A stretch of DNA of 64,000 bases from contig JAQFVV010013358.1 in assembly GCA_028023455.1 (NCBI GenBank), positions 80,965 to 144,964 on the forward strand. The letters are read 5' to 3'. Both the position numbers and the translations under genes were made by a program. Each line of letters opens with the position of its first letter. Within the stretch, counting starts at the first letter, position 1. Below the pieces are notes generated by a model that had not been told where the DNA came from, did not search any database, and was given only the letters and a program-made list of their open reading frames with translations. This DNA comes from Epiperipatus broadwayi. Lineage: Eukaryota > Onychophora > Udeonychophora > Euonychophora > Peripatidae. Shown piece by piece: positions 1-11,470 of the stretch.

Positions 1-59
1 TTGTATCAAAAAATTAAGAATAATAAAATATGGGATGAAAAAATAGAGCTGTTACAGTA

Positions 60-760
60 AATAGTAACAAAGATGAAACTGGAAAAAATAATAGAAAATA
101 TCAGAACAGGAATTAATAGGTTAATAGAAAAACTAATAAGACAAGTGAAAAATGCCAATTACAGGCAAGAGGTCATTAATGTAAGCACCCACACAGCATA
201 ATAGCCCTATAATTTTCTTAAAATATGTATATGTTCAGGGTATGCAAGTGAAGCTCTCACTAAAAAATGTTTTACATTGAATCAGCTATGTGATGAGGCC
301 AAGACTGTGATCACATGAAGCAATTGCCAAGGTATGTCATGAGCAAGCTTGGTCTTTCTTTTTAAGAAACCCATAACTTTGATGGAATGCAAACAAATTC
401 TGCTAGCCAACTACTGGAGAGAAGAATGCCAAAAGAATATTAGACACAAGGTGTCACAAAAAATGGAGACCTGGTAAAATAAGAGCATTGATGGTCAACC
501 CACTATCGAAACAACAGCTTAGAATATTACAGCACAGTTTTTTATAACATGGAGCAGATACATATCAGCACTAAAAAAAAATAGCAAATGGCCAAATTAC
601 TAAAATACGGGGATTTAAAACCCAACCTAAAGAGCAAAGTTAAATGCCATAAAATGCAGCCACAGAAAAGACTTTTGGGTACATCAAAAGAGACAATTTT
701 TTGGAAGCACTAGAAGAATGAAAGTTTTTAGATGAAACAGACATTACTCAGATCTCACTC
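60..760 (+). pseudogene. Gag-like protein remnant, copy 1
   Basis: This is a degenerate coding region. The first part encodes charged heptad-like sequence containing IENIRTGINRLIEKL, then a 60-70 bp spacer with GTAAGC at its start and a T-rich stretch plus TTCAG at its end, then a capsid-like stretch with FTLNQLCDEAK and, at about 390-450, the well-preserved block ILLANYWREECQKNIRHKVS. The YW..E..Q..IR pattern resembles the C-terminal half of retrotransposon Gag capsid domains; that assignment is from family memory and not from a search. Stops and frame changes are frequent, so it is not functional as it stands. No zinc knuckle, protease or polymerase follows. A host gene derived from a gag, or a non-autonomous retroelement, are the alternatives. 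Confidence 0.5.
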
Positions 761-1888
761 ATGTAAAACAATATGAAAGGCCAAAACATGACTGCCAAAT
801 AAAAAATGGTCTAGTATCTCAATTGGATGGATAGTATAGATTCAAGGATAATGACCATATATTTTGTCAAACAAAATATAATTAAAGTTAAAGATAATTT
901 AATGAACATAAATAAAAGATTTTTTAGCCTCCGAGTAAAAAGATAAAACAAAAAATAATAGTAGAGACTTTGACAAAAATTTGTTATAGTGTAAAAATAA
1001 TAATTGCTGATGAAGAATAGAAATGAAAACATTGAATGTGGAAAAAAATATCAATCCCTGACTTATAATCACCAAGATGTATGAGTAACCTGACACATAA
1101 GTCTGTGTTTTGGACAAAGTGGAGCTGACTAAATAAAAACTTATATGGTGTTTAAAGTTGAAAATTCAAAGAATAAAAATTAAATGCTTGGAACCTAACC
1201 ATATAAATATTGCACCTGAATAAAAACAATGATGGTAATAATACCATTCTTTAAAGTATATGTCAAACAATGATGAGTAAAAAAATATTAGGTTGAGGGA
1301 TGATTGTTTATATAATTGATTTATAACTTTTAGATTGTATTTTGTGCTTGATTAGTTCTTTACTTTGGAAAGACATTGATTTACAACTGAGTCTGTGCAA
1401 GAAACCCCAACATTATGATGACGATGATGGTGTATCAGTAACAATATAGTCAGAAGAAAAAATCCGATATAAGTAATAAAAATATCATAAGCTGAATATG
1501 CAATAGAAATAATTGTGACCGTAGATGAAATGATCAAAGATTACACTTTGAACCCATATTGCACAGACATTGTACTCATGCTGAAAACATGACATATGCA
1601 AAAAATTAAATGCATTTTAATTTTATATAGGATCGATGTGTGGGTGATATGCAAAGTCATTAAGTTGAATGCCAATCTTAAAACATTTCCTCATTGCGAG
1701 TCTCACTCAAATTTTTTTTAAAAAAGTAACACATTTAGAATTAAAATTAGTCTACGCATTAGAAAAAGAATTGATATATTTTACTCCTAAAGCGGGAGAT
1801 GTGCAATGTGACAGATATATAACATAAGTATATATTACATAAACTATTTAAAAAGATTTTAAAAGTATTTAGAAAAAAAGGAATAATA

Positions 1889-2148
1889 CAAAATTGTCCA
1901 TGCATTTACTACGGTTACACAATGCTTCATTTACCACCCTTTTTTACAGCTTAGAGTTTTGATTGCTGGGGCAATCGCAGTTGAGGCTAGGAGATATAAA
2001 GTTCTGAAGAAGATTGCTGAGGCATTCGAAACTGTAAAAAAGGTTTATGTTCTGAAAAAGATTGCTGGGGCAATCGAAACTCTAAACTGTAAAAAAGAGC
2101 GGTAATTAAAGCATTGTGTAGCAGTAGTAAAGGGCATGGACAATTTAG
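1889..2148. mobile_element. Miniature inverted-repeat element with TA target duplication
   Basis: The termini read CAAAATTGTCC and, on the other strand, CTAAATTGTCC, and the terminal inverted repeat continues for about 75 bp on each side. The element is flanked by TA at 1887-1888 and 2149-2150, as expected of Tc1/mariner-type non-autonomous elements. Its centre carries a self-complementary motif, GATTGCTGGGGCAATC, at 1961-1976 and 2060-2075, with a mutated version at 2012-2027. There is no coding capacity. It sits in the tail of repeat-unit copy 1, which reads through on both sides. Confidence 0.75.
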
Positions 2149-2442
2149 TATTATTTAGTATACATTTCACAATACAATAAGAAAAAGTAGTTAAAAACGG
2201 AATAATTTTGTTTCTAAAAAATCAAAAGGTGTACTCTTAAGTAGTCAGTTAACAAGTACTAAAAGGATTTAAAATAGAACAAAAGACAGTTAAAAAAGAA
2301 GAAATAAAACTCTTGTAAATTATTTTAATTTCCATTCAAAGTATTAAAAGAATAGAAAAAGGAGAAAATATATAATTAAACTATGATGTAGGTTAAAGAT
2401 TTTAATGTTTTTTGTAATTAAAAGAAAATATAATGGGGACAA

Positions 2443-3300
2443 TTGAAAGCTGGCAAAATTATCGGGAGAGAAATTAATAATTTAGAGAATAAAATTGCTC
2501 AGATAGTTTTAAATAATAGTAGGCAATGTGAAACAGAAAAATTGGTAAGACAAGTGAAAAAAGCCAATATAGATTTTAATAATTACGGGCAAAAGATCAT
2601 TAATGTAAACACACACACACAAAATAATAGCCGGCAATTGTAAACTAATTTTAAAAATATGTATATTTTCAGGGTATGTGATGAAGCCCCCATTGAACTC
2701 ATTAGTATTTTAGAAATATGATTTACATTGAATCAGCTAAGTGAAGAAGCAAAGATTATGACCACATGTGGCTATCTTCAAGGTGCATCACAAGCTTGGT
2801 GTGAATTCCATTTTATAAAACCCATACATTCTTTGAATACAAACAAATCCTTCCAGCCAGTCAGTGGAGTGAAGGATGCAAAAAACATTATTAGACACAA
2901 AGTGTCATAAAATTGGCTATCTTGCAAATCATTCACTCTAGTATTTCATAGACAGTTGGTGAAATAAGACCATTGATGGCCAAGCCACAATGTGAACAAC
3001 AGATTATTAAAATTGTGCAGCACAGTTTTTCTAACAACATGAAGCAATTGCTCATCAGCACTGAGAAAAAGACTGAGCAAATGACCAAATTACAAAGTTC
3101 TCTTAGTAGAACTATAGCTGTATATGAAACAAATGAGCAGAAATCTAAAATCCAATCTAAAGAGTAAACATAAATGATATAATGTTTGGCCTCAGAAGCT
3201 TTAGCAGAAGACCCAGAAGAAGACAATTGTCTGGAAGCCCTGAAACAATGAAAGATATCTGATGAACCAGAGGGGAGTCAGATCTCATTCATGCAGGACA
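2443..3300 (+). pseudogene. Gag-like protein remnant, copy 2 (best preserved coiled coil)
   Basis: A 66-residue open stretch (2443-2640) is rich in K, E, N and Q with heptad-like hydrophobic spacing, containing INNLENKIAQIVLNN and LVRQVKKANIDFNNYGQ, and is probably a coiled coil. A GTAAAC...TTTTCAG spacer (about 2608-2672) separates it from a capsid-like stretch starting near FTLNQLSEEAK, followed by YLQGASQAWCEFHF and an IRHKVS ending at 2910. A third open stretch (2973-3167) contains IVQHSFSNNMKQLLISTEKK. Stops and frame changes separate the parts. No polymerase follows. Function unknown; Gag-like by the pattern of conserved residues only. Confidence 0.5.
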
Positions 3301-3856
3301 ATATAGAAGACCAAGGGATGACTGCCAGATAAACAATGGTCTTAATTGGATGGATTGGCAGGTATATATTGATGGATAATGACCCTGGATTTTGTCAAAC
3401 AAAATATGACTAAAGTTGGAAAAATTTTTGATGAGTGTAAATAAAAGGTTTTTTAGCATCTAAGTAAAAAGATTAAACAATTAAAATAATAGCAGAGAGA
3501 CAATTCTACAGAAATTGGGTGAATGTATAAATAATAATAATTACTGATAAAAATGAAAACTTTGAAAGTAGGGAAAAAATGTTAATCATGATTTCTGACA
3601 ATTTAGCTCATAAGTTTGTGTTTTGGACAAGGTGAAGCATGTCTAACTACAAAAATTAAAATAAGGTGTTTAAGTTGAAAATTCAAAGAATAAAAATAAA
3701 ATGCTTTGAAAGTAACCATATAAATATTAAACCTAAATCAAAAACACAATAGCAATAATACCATTTTTTAAAGTACATGTCAAGCAATGATGAGTAAGCA
3801 AATAATAGGTTGAGGTATGTATGTGTATATAATTAATTTATAAATTTCAGATTGTA

Positions 3857-4079
3857 ATAACATGAAAGCTAAAACTTTCGATAGATGCGCTTTAAACATG
3901 CTTATGTGATGGCCAATCAGATGTAATAATGGCTGCACATGGACCTCTCAATTCTAAAACACAAATCAGCACTATAAGAAAAAGATGTTTAAAGCATGTT
4001 TAAAGTGCATCTATCAAAGGTTTTAGCTTTCATGTTATTACAATGTTATCTGCTTGCACTTAATAAATTTGATATATTT
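3857..4079. mobile_element. Inverted-repeat insertion in repeat-unit copy 2
   Basis: The left arm ATAACATGAAAGCTAAAAC (from 3857) is matched in inverted orientation up to about 4038, with arms of about 45 bp ending around TTTAAACATGCT. The host unit reads AAATTTCAGATTGTA immediately before (3842-3856) and again at 4080-4094, so the insertion is bracketed by a 15-bp direct repeat. About 35 bp of unpaired sequence lies between the right arm and the second direct repeat. There is no coding capacity and I cannot assign a superfamily. Confidence 0.55.
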
Positions 4080-4440
4080 AAATTTCAGATTGTATTTTAT
4101 GTTTCATTAAGTCTTTTTTTGCAGAGACACTGATCTACAGATAGATCTATGCATGAAACATCACCATTATGATGATGAGAATGGACCAGTAGATAAAAGT
4201 CCAGTCTCAGTAAAACTATAGCCAGAAGATAAATTGCTAGATAAGGAACAAAAATATCATTAGTCGAATGTAATCCTGATATTCACAGTGTAACCATATG
4301 TTTTGGCTCAAAGATAGGTTTTATCCAGTGGATAAATGTGTAAAATTTTTAAATTTTAATTGGTAATGATTTGTTAAGATATTGAACATCAATGTGTAGA
4401 GACTAGTTATAGAGTGAAATGCTTGTGGATTATAATTTTC

Positions 4441-5509
4441 CCACTAAGCAAAAGCTCACTAAGAAACATCTTAAGAAGTGATGATGATCTTGACTGTTTG
4501 TGAGACTCTGGACAGTCTGATAGAGTGGATATAAATCCCATAAACATTTTGTCACATGTTCCAGTGGCAGCTATTTCAAATGTTGTTTTAATAGTATTAA
4601 AATATTATTGGGAAGCATAAAAATATTTAACACTTTATTTTATTGGTATTGTTAAACAATAATTAAAAATAAACAATAAAATCAATTTATAAGTCTTCTA
4701 AATTTTCTTATAAACAATCTTCAAATATACTATATTTTAATATAAATTGAAATGCATCAGTCTAGATGATTCTCACTAGAGGGATAAAACTTAATTTATT
4801 CACATTTTACAGTGATTGGCTCATTGAGAACCAATCCTGCCAGGTAATACAAAGTATATAATATAAAAGTTTGTAGGGGGAGGGGGACTACTCTAAGAAA
4901 TGTAAATGGAACAAGACTACAACTCCACTTCTGAAGTGAAATAGAAGAAATAAGCTAGAAAATAATTTTTTTTAAATTATTTGAGATGGATTTGAATAGT
5001 ATGGAGTAAACTTACTAACCCTGTGAAATCTCTACACTGCTTTTCATCGATCTTAGATTCTTAACTGTGCCTACTGAAGGAAACACTGGAAGGACCGCTA
5101 TTTGAATAAGTATTTGCTTCAAAATGTACCATTGAGAATGAAAAATAATACCAGAAAATGTAAGCATTTATTTTTGTTTTCTTTATTTCCATCAATTATC
5201 AGAACTAATCATAACACAAAAGTTATTTAGACTGAAGAGAAAAAAAACATTAAAGTATTTTAATTTTCACGCTACCATTAATTCAGCATTAAACAGAAAA
5301 ATATGTTTGTGTATAAATTGATATTTCAAGAAAATATTCGAAATCATTTTTAAGAAAAGTTTCAAGAAATAATAAAGAAATTAAAATTTCACTTTAAATC
5401 ATATAAAGTAATTAGTTTGAAAAGAAAAGTGCATAAAGTATTTCTTATTTCATTGGGAAAAGAAATTGTCTGCTCTGATATTCCCCGGGAAGTAGTCACA
5501 TATATATAT
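4441..5509. other. Unassigned AT-rich sequence
   Basis: No open frame above 60 codons, no terminal repeats and no recognisable RNA gene. A short G-rich run lies at about 4876-4888. Nothing here can be supported as a feature. Confidence 0.4.
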
Positions 5510-5753
5510 ATTGAACCTGATTGAAATCCGGTTCAATGATGTTGTTAGTAAACAAAAAAAAAAAGAAATTTATTAAGCTTTTAATTTTAATTAAACGTAG
5601 AGTTTAAATTTGCAATATTATTTAAAAAGAATGCGTGTATCCAAGTATACACGCGTTTATATGTAAAACGAATTTTTTTTAAAAATATTTATCGATTTAT
5701 TTTAAAATAGTTTTCATATACCGCCTGTTTTTAAATCCATTTGATTTAAAAAC
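5510..5753. repeat. Three consecutive perfect hairpins
   Basis: Hairpin 1 pairs ATTGAACC (5510-5517) with GGTTCAAT (5530-5537). Hairpin 2 pairs GCGTGTAT (5633-5640) with ATACACGC (5647-5654). Hairpin 3 pairs GTTTTTAAATC (5727-5737) with GATTTAAAAAC (5743-5753) across a 5-base loop. They lie within 245 bp, just upstream of the promoter-like segment. No known element is recognised. Confidence 0.5.
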
Positions 5754-5964
5754 AAGCTGGCTAGCTAATTGCATTCCTGTTGCTTTTATTTTAATTATTG
5801 TAAACAATTTTGATAGCGGAGATTTGATTTTTATGTTGTTGTTTTCATTTCAATAAACCCTGGGTAGAATTCCTAGATAGATTGAGCGGGAGATTAATAT
5901 TTGCCCTGCCTAAGGCAAAGAAATTGAACAACAAGGAAAGTGTTTCACAGGAAATGGAGCATCG

Positions 5965-5999
5965 TATAAATAGCCCCGAAAATTTGGAGTGTCAGTTAA
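5965..5999 (+). promoter_or_regulatory. TATA box plus initiator (RNA polymerase II core promoter)
   Basis: TATAAATA at 5965-5972 is followed by TCAGTTA at 5992-5998, placing the initiator A (5994) 29 bases from the first T of the TATA box. This is the spacing expected of animal core promoters, and TCAGT is the arthropod-type initiator consensus. The local base composition is less AT-rich than its surroundings. It could drive a host transcript or be the promoter of an unrecognised LTR element. Sequence-only prediction. Confidence 0.4.
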
Positions 6000-6321
6000 T
6001 CCATTTTTGAGAGATAGACAAGTGGTTTTCTCACGTGAAAGTTATAGCAGCGCGGACATTTACATTTCTTAATTAAAGGACATCAGCTGTTATTAAAGAC
6101 TTTCGCTGGCAAAAATGAAAAATTCTATACTTGTTATCACTACCCGAATGGCTTGCTAACTCCACAAAAGACGGATCCCTGACTTCCAAGTTTGCTCCAG
6201 TAATGCCTTGAACACCTAAAAGAAACCGGAACCTCTTTACATCTATCTTGCTGCTTCAAGAACCTGAAAATGAACTTAAGAAAAAGTGCGCACTCTACGT
6301 GAACATTGCTTTTACCGAAAG
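5994..6321 (+). other. Candidate non-coding first exon
   Basis: If transcription starts at 5994, the first strong splice donor is AAAG|GTAATT at 6321/6322. Possible acceptors downstream are TTTTCGCAG ending at 6717 and TTACATTACAG ending about 6829, the latter directly followed by a donor-like GTGAGC. The longest frame starting in the exon is only 15 codons (ATG at 6115), so it would be a leader exon. A 92-codon frame at 7037-7315 in the same complex stretch resembles nothing I know. No transcript evidence is available. Confidence 0.25.
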
Positions 6322-6399
6322 GTAATTATTTTCGTTTTTATTCTTCCCAGGGTAAATTAGTTCTCATTAAATCTCCGCTCAATCTAACCACAAATATGT

Positions 6400-9300
6400 A
6401 TTCTTAAATCAATATAGCCTCATATTTAATATTTGCTGTGTTTTCCAATATTTTATAGTGTGTCTTAGAATCTTAGTTTTAAGATTCTAATTTGCTTTCC
6501 GTTTTGTTTATTGGAGAGTGACGAATGAGTTTTATATTTTATACCTCGCTTTTATAAATGCTTTAGCAGCCTCGTATATATCTTTTTTTTCTTTTATGCT
6601 TACCTGTAATTATTTAGTATTCAATAATTAATTTGTAATTTTATACTCTGTGTTTACCCTAGTGCTTAACCTCCAAAAATCTTTTGGCTGATGACTTTAT
6701 TGTCTGATTTTCGCAGGTAGAGATTTCGTTTCTAAGATCTCTAAAAGCGGAAATTAGAATTGTGTTTTTCTTTGTAATTTTATAAGTCGTCAGCAGGAAG
6801 ATAAAATTTATCCTTTCTTACATTACAGGTGAGCGATACTTTCGTTCTGCTAAAGTGTTTACAACTTTTAAGATTTTCGTACTCCGTGCACTCTCCGATA
6901 GATTCATTCGTGTATTTATTACGTGTGCTTTAAATTTATCAGAGCGTGTACTCAGAATTTGTTTGTAAGTTTATTTTCTTTTCGTTATTTGCTGGGACAG
7001 ACGTAACTGTTTTTCTAATCATTTACTTGTCTCTTATTGAGACCATTAATTATTAATTTTAAAGTAATTTTCGCCAATCGTTTGGCTGGGATTCACCAGT
7101 TTAATTGTTTCTTCATTTCAATGATATTTTTCGATTGTTCTTGGGGTGGATCAATCGCCGTTATTTTAAACGTAGTAATTGGTGCAGTTCATACCGATAT
7201 AAGGACATTCAAGATCTCACCATGTTTAGATTTTGAACAGCTCATCGGCACTGGGTCTTTGATCTATTTCAAGGGCATATGGTTTAAGTATCTGAAAGGG
7301 AAAACCAGTGTTTAAGTGAATCCTCTGCGGAATGAAATTTGCTTCCTCCCTTTTAACTTTGTTTATTAGAAGATCAGTCAGTCTGTCATAGCTTTGCCTT
7401 TAGTATTTCTGGTACATGCCTGAGTTAACCCCCATCTATTGTATCATAAACTTATATTTAATAATTTATTTTCTCATAATAAAATTTATGAAATATGTTT
7501 AAACTTAATTTGGCTGACGTTTGTCTTTGTGCTTTTTTGTCGCAATTGTCTAAACAATTTAAGGATCTCTTGTTTCTCCCTGAGTCTAGTCGGTGCAAAC
7601 CATCATCATCATCTATTCTGATCACAGTAAACAAATTTTCCAGACATGTAGTGGTCTGGTGGTGCCCTCCTGTATCAGAATAGATTGGGTATCCGGTATA
7701 ATATATTAATAATTGCTTACTATTAAATCAATTCTGCTTAACATTCTTAAATATGAAATAAATTGCCAATAATAGTGAATAAAGAAATATTGATTTTTTC
7801 TCTTGATTATACAACAGATAAAGTAATAATATTTTAAGTGTTTAAAATTACCCAGATTATTTAAGATTGTGACAATTACTGTGGACGGAAAAACAAAGTA
7901 AACAAAATCCATAAATGATTTAAAAAGTTTATTTTCAAAGATCGTAATAAACTGATTATAATTGTGCTACATTTGGAAAAATATGTTACATATTAATTAA
8001 AATCGCTTAGATCGTATTTATAATTAAATAGATTCTTCTCAGTATAACTTAAAACATCATAATTTGCTGATAAAAGGGAAGTGAAAAAGAATATTTATTT
8101 ATTTTATCATTAGTGAATAACTTGCAACGTGATATTTTAAATGGTTTTAAAATCACCTAGATTATTTAAGAGTATGACAGATCTTCACACAGATGAAAAC
8201 AAAAAACAAAAATAGATAAATCAATAGATATTAATTAAACCTATTTTAAGTGACTTATTCCCGAAAATGTTTTAATATTGCTTCAGTATGCTTACATTAG
8301 TACACAAACCGATAAAGGATTTCTATTGCCATTGGAGAAATGTTTGAATTTTGTGTTAAGATGTTAATATTGAACTGGATAACCAAAATATATATATTAT
8401 TCAGGAATGTTTGCTTATCATATCCATTTTCATATTGTTTACTTATAAGAACGAATCAAACTTCAATAAAGTCCAATGGTAGAAAATGTAATGTTTGTTT
8501 AGTTTGTTAATTGCTATATATAATATTGTAACGTGTTTTTTTTTCTTTCATGTGTTATTCAGGTATTAGGTTTATATATATATATATATATGTCAGGGTA
8601 TAGAATATAACTAAGTAATGATGTAGCTGTATCTAAAGTTATATACATTTATTATCCATATTTATATTATTTTCCCAATGAAGGAAAAGCATAATGTTAA
8701 ATATTATTTATCTGGTAAGAAAGAGAAATGTTTATTTCTTTCACTGCTAAAACATATGTTAATATTATATTGAGAGGAGAGGAACAAATAGACCCAAACT
8801 AGTCAAAAATATACACATAATGATACTATTGTTCTATTATATAAAATAATTTAATAAGCATTTTTTTATTAGTACTTAATTTGGCTTATGAACAAAATAT
8901 CGTCCTTGTTTACGTGTACATGGCTTGCTATAATAAAAGGAATAATTATTATTTTGAAATAATTAATGGTTATTTTACTGATATTGGTGGTCTGTTTATA
9001 AAACATTAACAGTTTCTGCAATGTGCAATGGAATATTTATGTTTCCACTTAGATTATTAGTGTTGTTTTACCTTGCTATTGTATTGATCAGAATTTGTGA
9101 TAGATTTTAGGATGAGTTTGGGCTACATATAAGAGCCTTAGATATAATAATAATTAATATTGTACATGGGATGAAGGAGAATTTCCCATTGTTGATTAAT
9201 ATAAGAGGATGATATTGTTGGGGCTGTTTAAGAGTTAGTGCTTAGAGCATAGTTAAGCCTAAAAAAGGATGACCCCATGGTCTGAATTCTGTTTTCGAGT

Positions 9301-11030
9301 GAAGAGGCACTGCCCACTCTTTTATACCTATGAAAAGGTATCAGAATTGGCCATATTATTATACAACTGTTACGTTGTTTCTTGATATACAACTATCATG
9401 TTGTTTTGTAGAGCCTCCTTTATTTAGATCCCTCAAGAAGTTATATAGTTAATATTCCACCATGTATGATAAAGTGTAGTGTTTTTTAAATCGAATAGCA
9501 ATGATAAGATAAAAATCAGATTATGGGGCACTGATATAGCTATAGTGTTGTCTAATTGAAATAGTGTCTTTCTGATGTTGTGTAATCTTCATCAGTTTAT
9601 AAACAGACCAACCAAAACTTACTAGTGTTTGTAGAACTTCTACATAAAAGAGCAAGGTAGTGTACATGGACAATGTTGTTTGGTTTTCAACAGTAGGTAT
9701 TTACTTATGAATTAGTAAGATCAGTTAATTAATAAATGGTTAAGTTGTGGACATAGTGAATGTTTTTGGTGTCATGTGTGCATTTAACTGATGATGTTTG
9801 CCCCACATCAATGTAATGAAATTTTTTATATAGTAAATTATAATAAATTATTACTTGTATTGGAATGTGATAATTGCCCTTATCATATTCTAATAACTCA
9901 AACAGCTACAGTTTGATATAACAAATTGTAATTTAGAGTTGTTTTTTTTTTTTACATTTAAAAGTTGCGTATATCCAAAGGATATGAATACATTTTGTTT
10001 GCAATTTCAATGCTAAGATAGCTCAAATAAGTTTAACTGTCTTAGTCTACCTGATAGAATAATAAAGAAACATATCCAAAATGTGTCATATTAGTTGGTC
10101 ATTACTTACCACATCCCTAATTTTGGGAATGGATTTATCTTGTTTCATGTAATGTGTCTGAGACTTGTACATAATGTAAAATAAATATTGTTGTGCTAAA
10201 AACTTATTTAGTGGTCAGTATTCTTATTGCTAATCAACACACCCACACATTATTATTGTTATTGCTATCGACATATTCTGTGATTATAGGGAAATTTTCA
10301 TCAATAAATATTGTAAAAGTTGCTATATGTAGATATATCAGAATAATTGTGTTAAGCCCTATAATTTATGAGTATATCTAGGGCATCCTAACTTAATAAT
10401 TAAACATACCAACCTAAAGAATATTATTTTAAGTGATATACTAAAAGATTAAAAACCTAATATTGGTTTGATCAGTTCATTTGAATCCACAGATCTATCA
10501 TTCACTGGTCTTGGTCACCTTGTTTCTAATTAATGGAGAAAGAAAGTTGGGAAACTATTCTGTTTAGCTATTGAAAAATTACTCTTATTGAAACTTAAAG
10601 TTTAGCATAGCTAGGGAATTTATAGAATTTATTTAAAATTATTGAATATGGTTTAGTAATTCAATTCAGTATTAAGAAAAATTTTGTGTGTGTTATGCTT
10701 GGGTAGTGATAAAATCCCTCTCACTGACCCAAGTGTAACTTGTATATCACCCTTTAAGCTATGTGAACCCTGAGAAGGATAAATTATATCAATTTGTGAT
10801 AGGATTGGAATTTATGGTAAATTTGTATCCAGTTAATTATTGTAATTAGAGTGGAATTGTGTTACATTCACCGTAATATATAAGGTCAACCAAACTTTAA
10901 AGTATCTATTACTTCTTTTGTCTGAAATGTATAGTTGGTTTTGACTTTATGGTGAATATTCTGGTCTTAGTAAGCTTAGAATCTGTATTTTATTTAATTG
11001 TCTTATCATTTAATTCAATATCAAATTTAG
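6400..11030. other. Unassigned sequence, complex to about 7700 then AT-rich
   Basis: From 6400 to 7700 the sequence is more CpG-rich than the rest of the window and lacks transposon signatures, so it could be intronic or exonic host sequence. Beyond 7700 it is AT-rich with a (TA)n run at about 8573-8591. A diverged local duplication covers about 7815-7915 and 8125-8220, sharing ATTATTTAAGA with flanking matches. No gene or RNA can be supported. Confidence 0.35.
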
Positions 11031-11340
11031 AGTTCTATACATCATCTTTCATCATCATCATTCCTCTCATTTGTCATTTCAATCTTTTTTGTTCTCTTTT
11101 TTTCATCCTAATTCATTATCCTATTCATTAGCTCTTATTCCATTCTCATCTTAATCATCCATTAACTCTTACACATCTTCATTCTCAGACTCATTTTATT
11201 TTATTATTTAATTATTACTTATTTGCATCATTCATTTAATCATTTACATCCTCATTTACTTATTGCCTAATTTATACTTCTAATTTCATATTCATTCCAT
11301 TGATCTAATTATTATTTATTTATTAGTTTGACAATATGAA
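11030..11340. repeat. Strand-asymmetric pyrimidine-rich tract
   Basis: About 300 bp in which the plus strand is almost purely T, C and A, with many ATC/TTC triplets and hardly any G. No protein similarity is visible on either strand. It may be a decayed simple repeat. Confidence 0.4.
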
Positions 11341-11470
11341 GTTTATTTTATAATTTTTTTGTTTGTGGATTTTGAGGCTAGCTTGACCAGAAATTATTAA
11401 TCCACCTTGTGATCTTCTCTAATCATCTTTAGTTAATCATTTATTTAGGCATATATTCTAGATTAGTTGT

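Larger units (their letters stand above)
1..2441 (+). repeat. gag-like repeat unit, copy 1 (left end outside window)
   Basis: This segment aligns by eye over most of its length with 2442-4440, 30800-33690 and 35600-38420. Shared landmarks in order are a coiled-coil coding stretch, a short GT-AG intron-like spacer near 190-235, a capsid-like stretch (about 240-480), a conserved block after a TTTCAG at about 1325, and an AT-rich tail. A 260-bp inverted-repeat element (1889-2148) interrupts the tail. It joins directly onto the coiled-coil part of copy 2 at about 2441, so about 2 kb of the longer unit seen at 33796-38426 is missing here. The family is not recognised. Unit boundaries are estimates. 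Confidence 0.7.
2442..4440 (+). repeat. gag-like repeat unit, copy 2
   Basis: This is the second degenerate copy, running from the coiled-coil part through the conserved block after a TTTCAG (about 4088). Homology to the other copies fades near 4380-4440. An inverted-repeat insertion interrupts it between 3857 and 4079. The unit lacks the roughly 0.7-1.5 kb upstream block present in the 30-39 kb array. Confidence 0.7.
5879..6385. repeat. Segment bounded by a 19-bp near-perfect inverted repeat
   Basis: AGATTGAGCGGGAGATTAA at 5879-5897 is matched in reverse complement at 6367-6385, differing only by moving one base of a G run and one of a T run. CCCTGGG (5858) and CCCAGGG (6346) sit just upstream of each arm, in an order that cannot nest with the main arms. 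The segment contains the promoter-like signals and a splice-donor-like site. It could be a transposon end, an old inverted duplication, or chance preserved around a promoter. Confidence 0.4.

Noticed and set aside
7037-7315. 92-codon frame in the complex 6-7.7 kb region
   Set aside because: No similarity, no motif and no codon-use evidence. It may be chance in a region with fewer stops; kept only as part of the description of the region.
11030-11340. CAT/TTC-rich tract considered as a CRISPR-like or coding low-complexity region
   Set aside because: There are no regular repeats with spacers, and no frame gives a recognisable protein.
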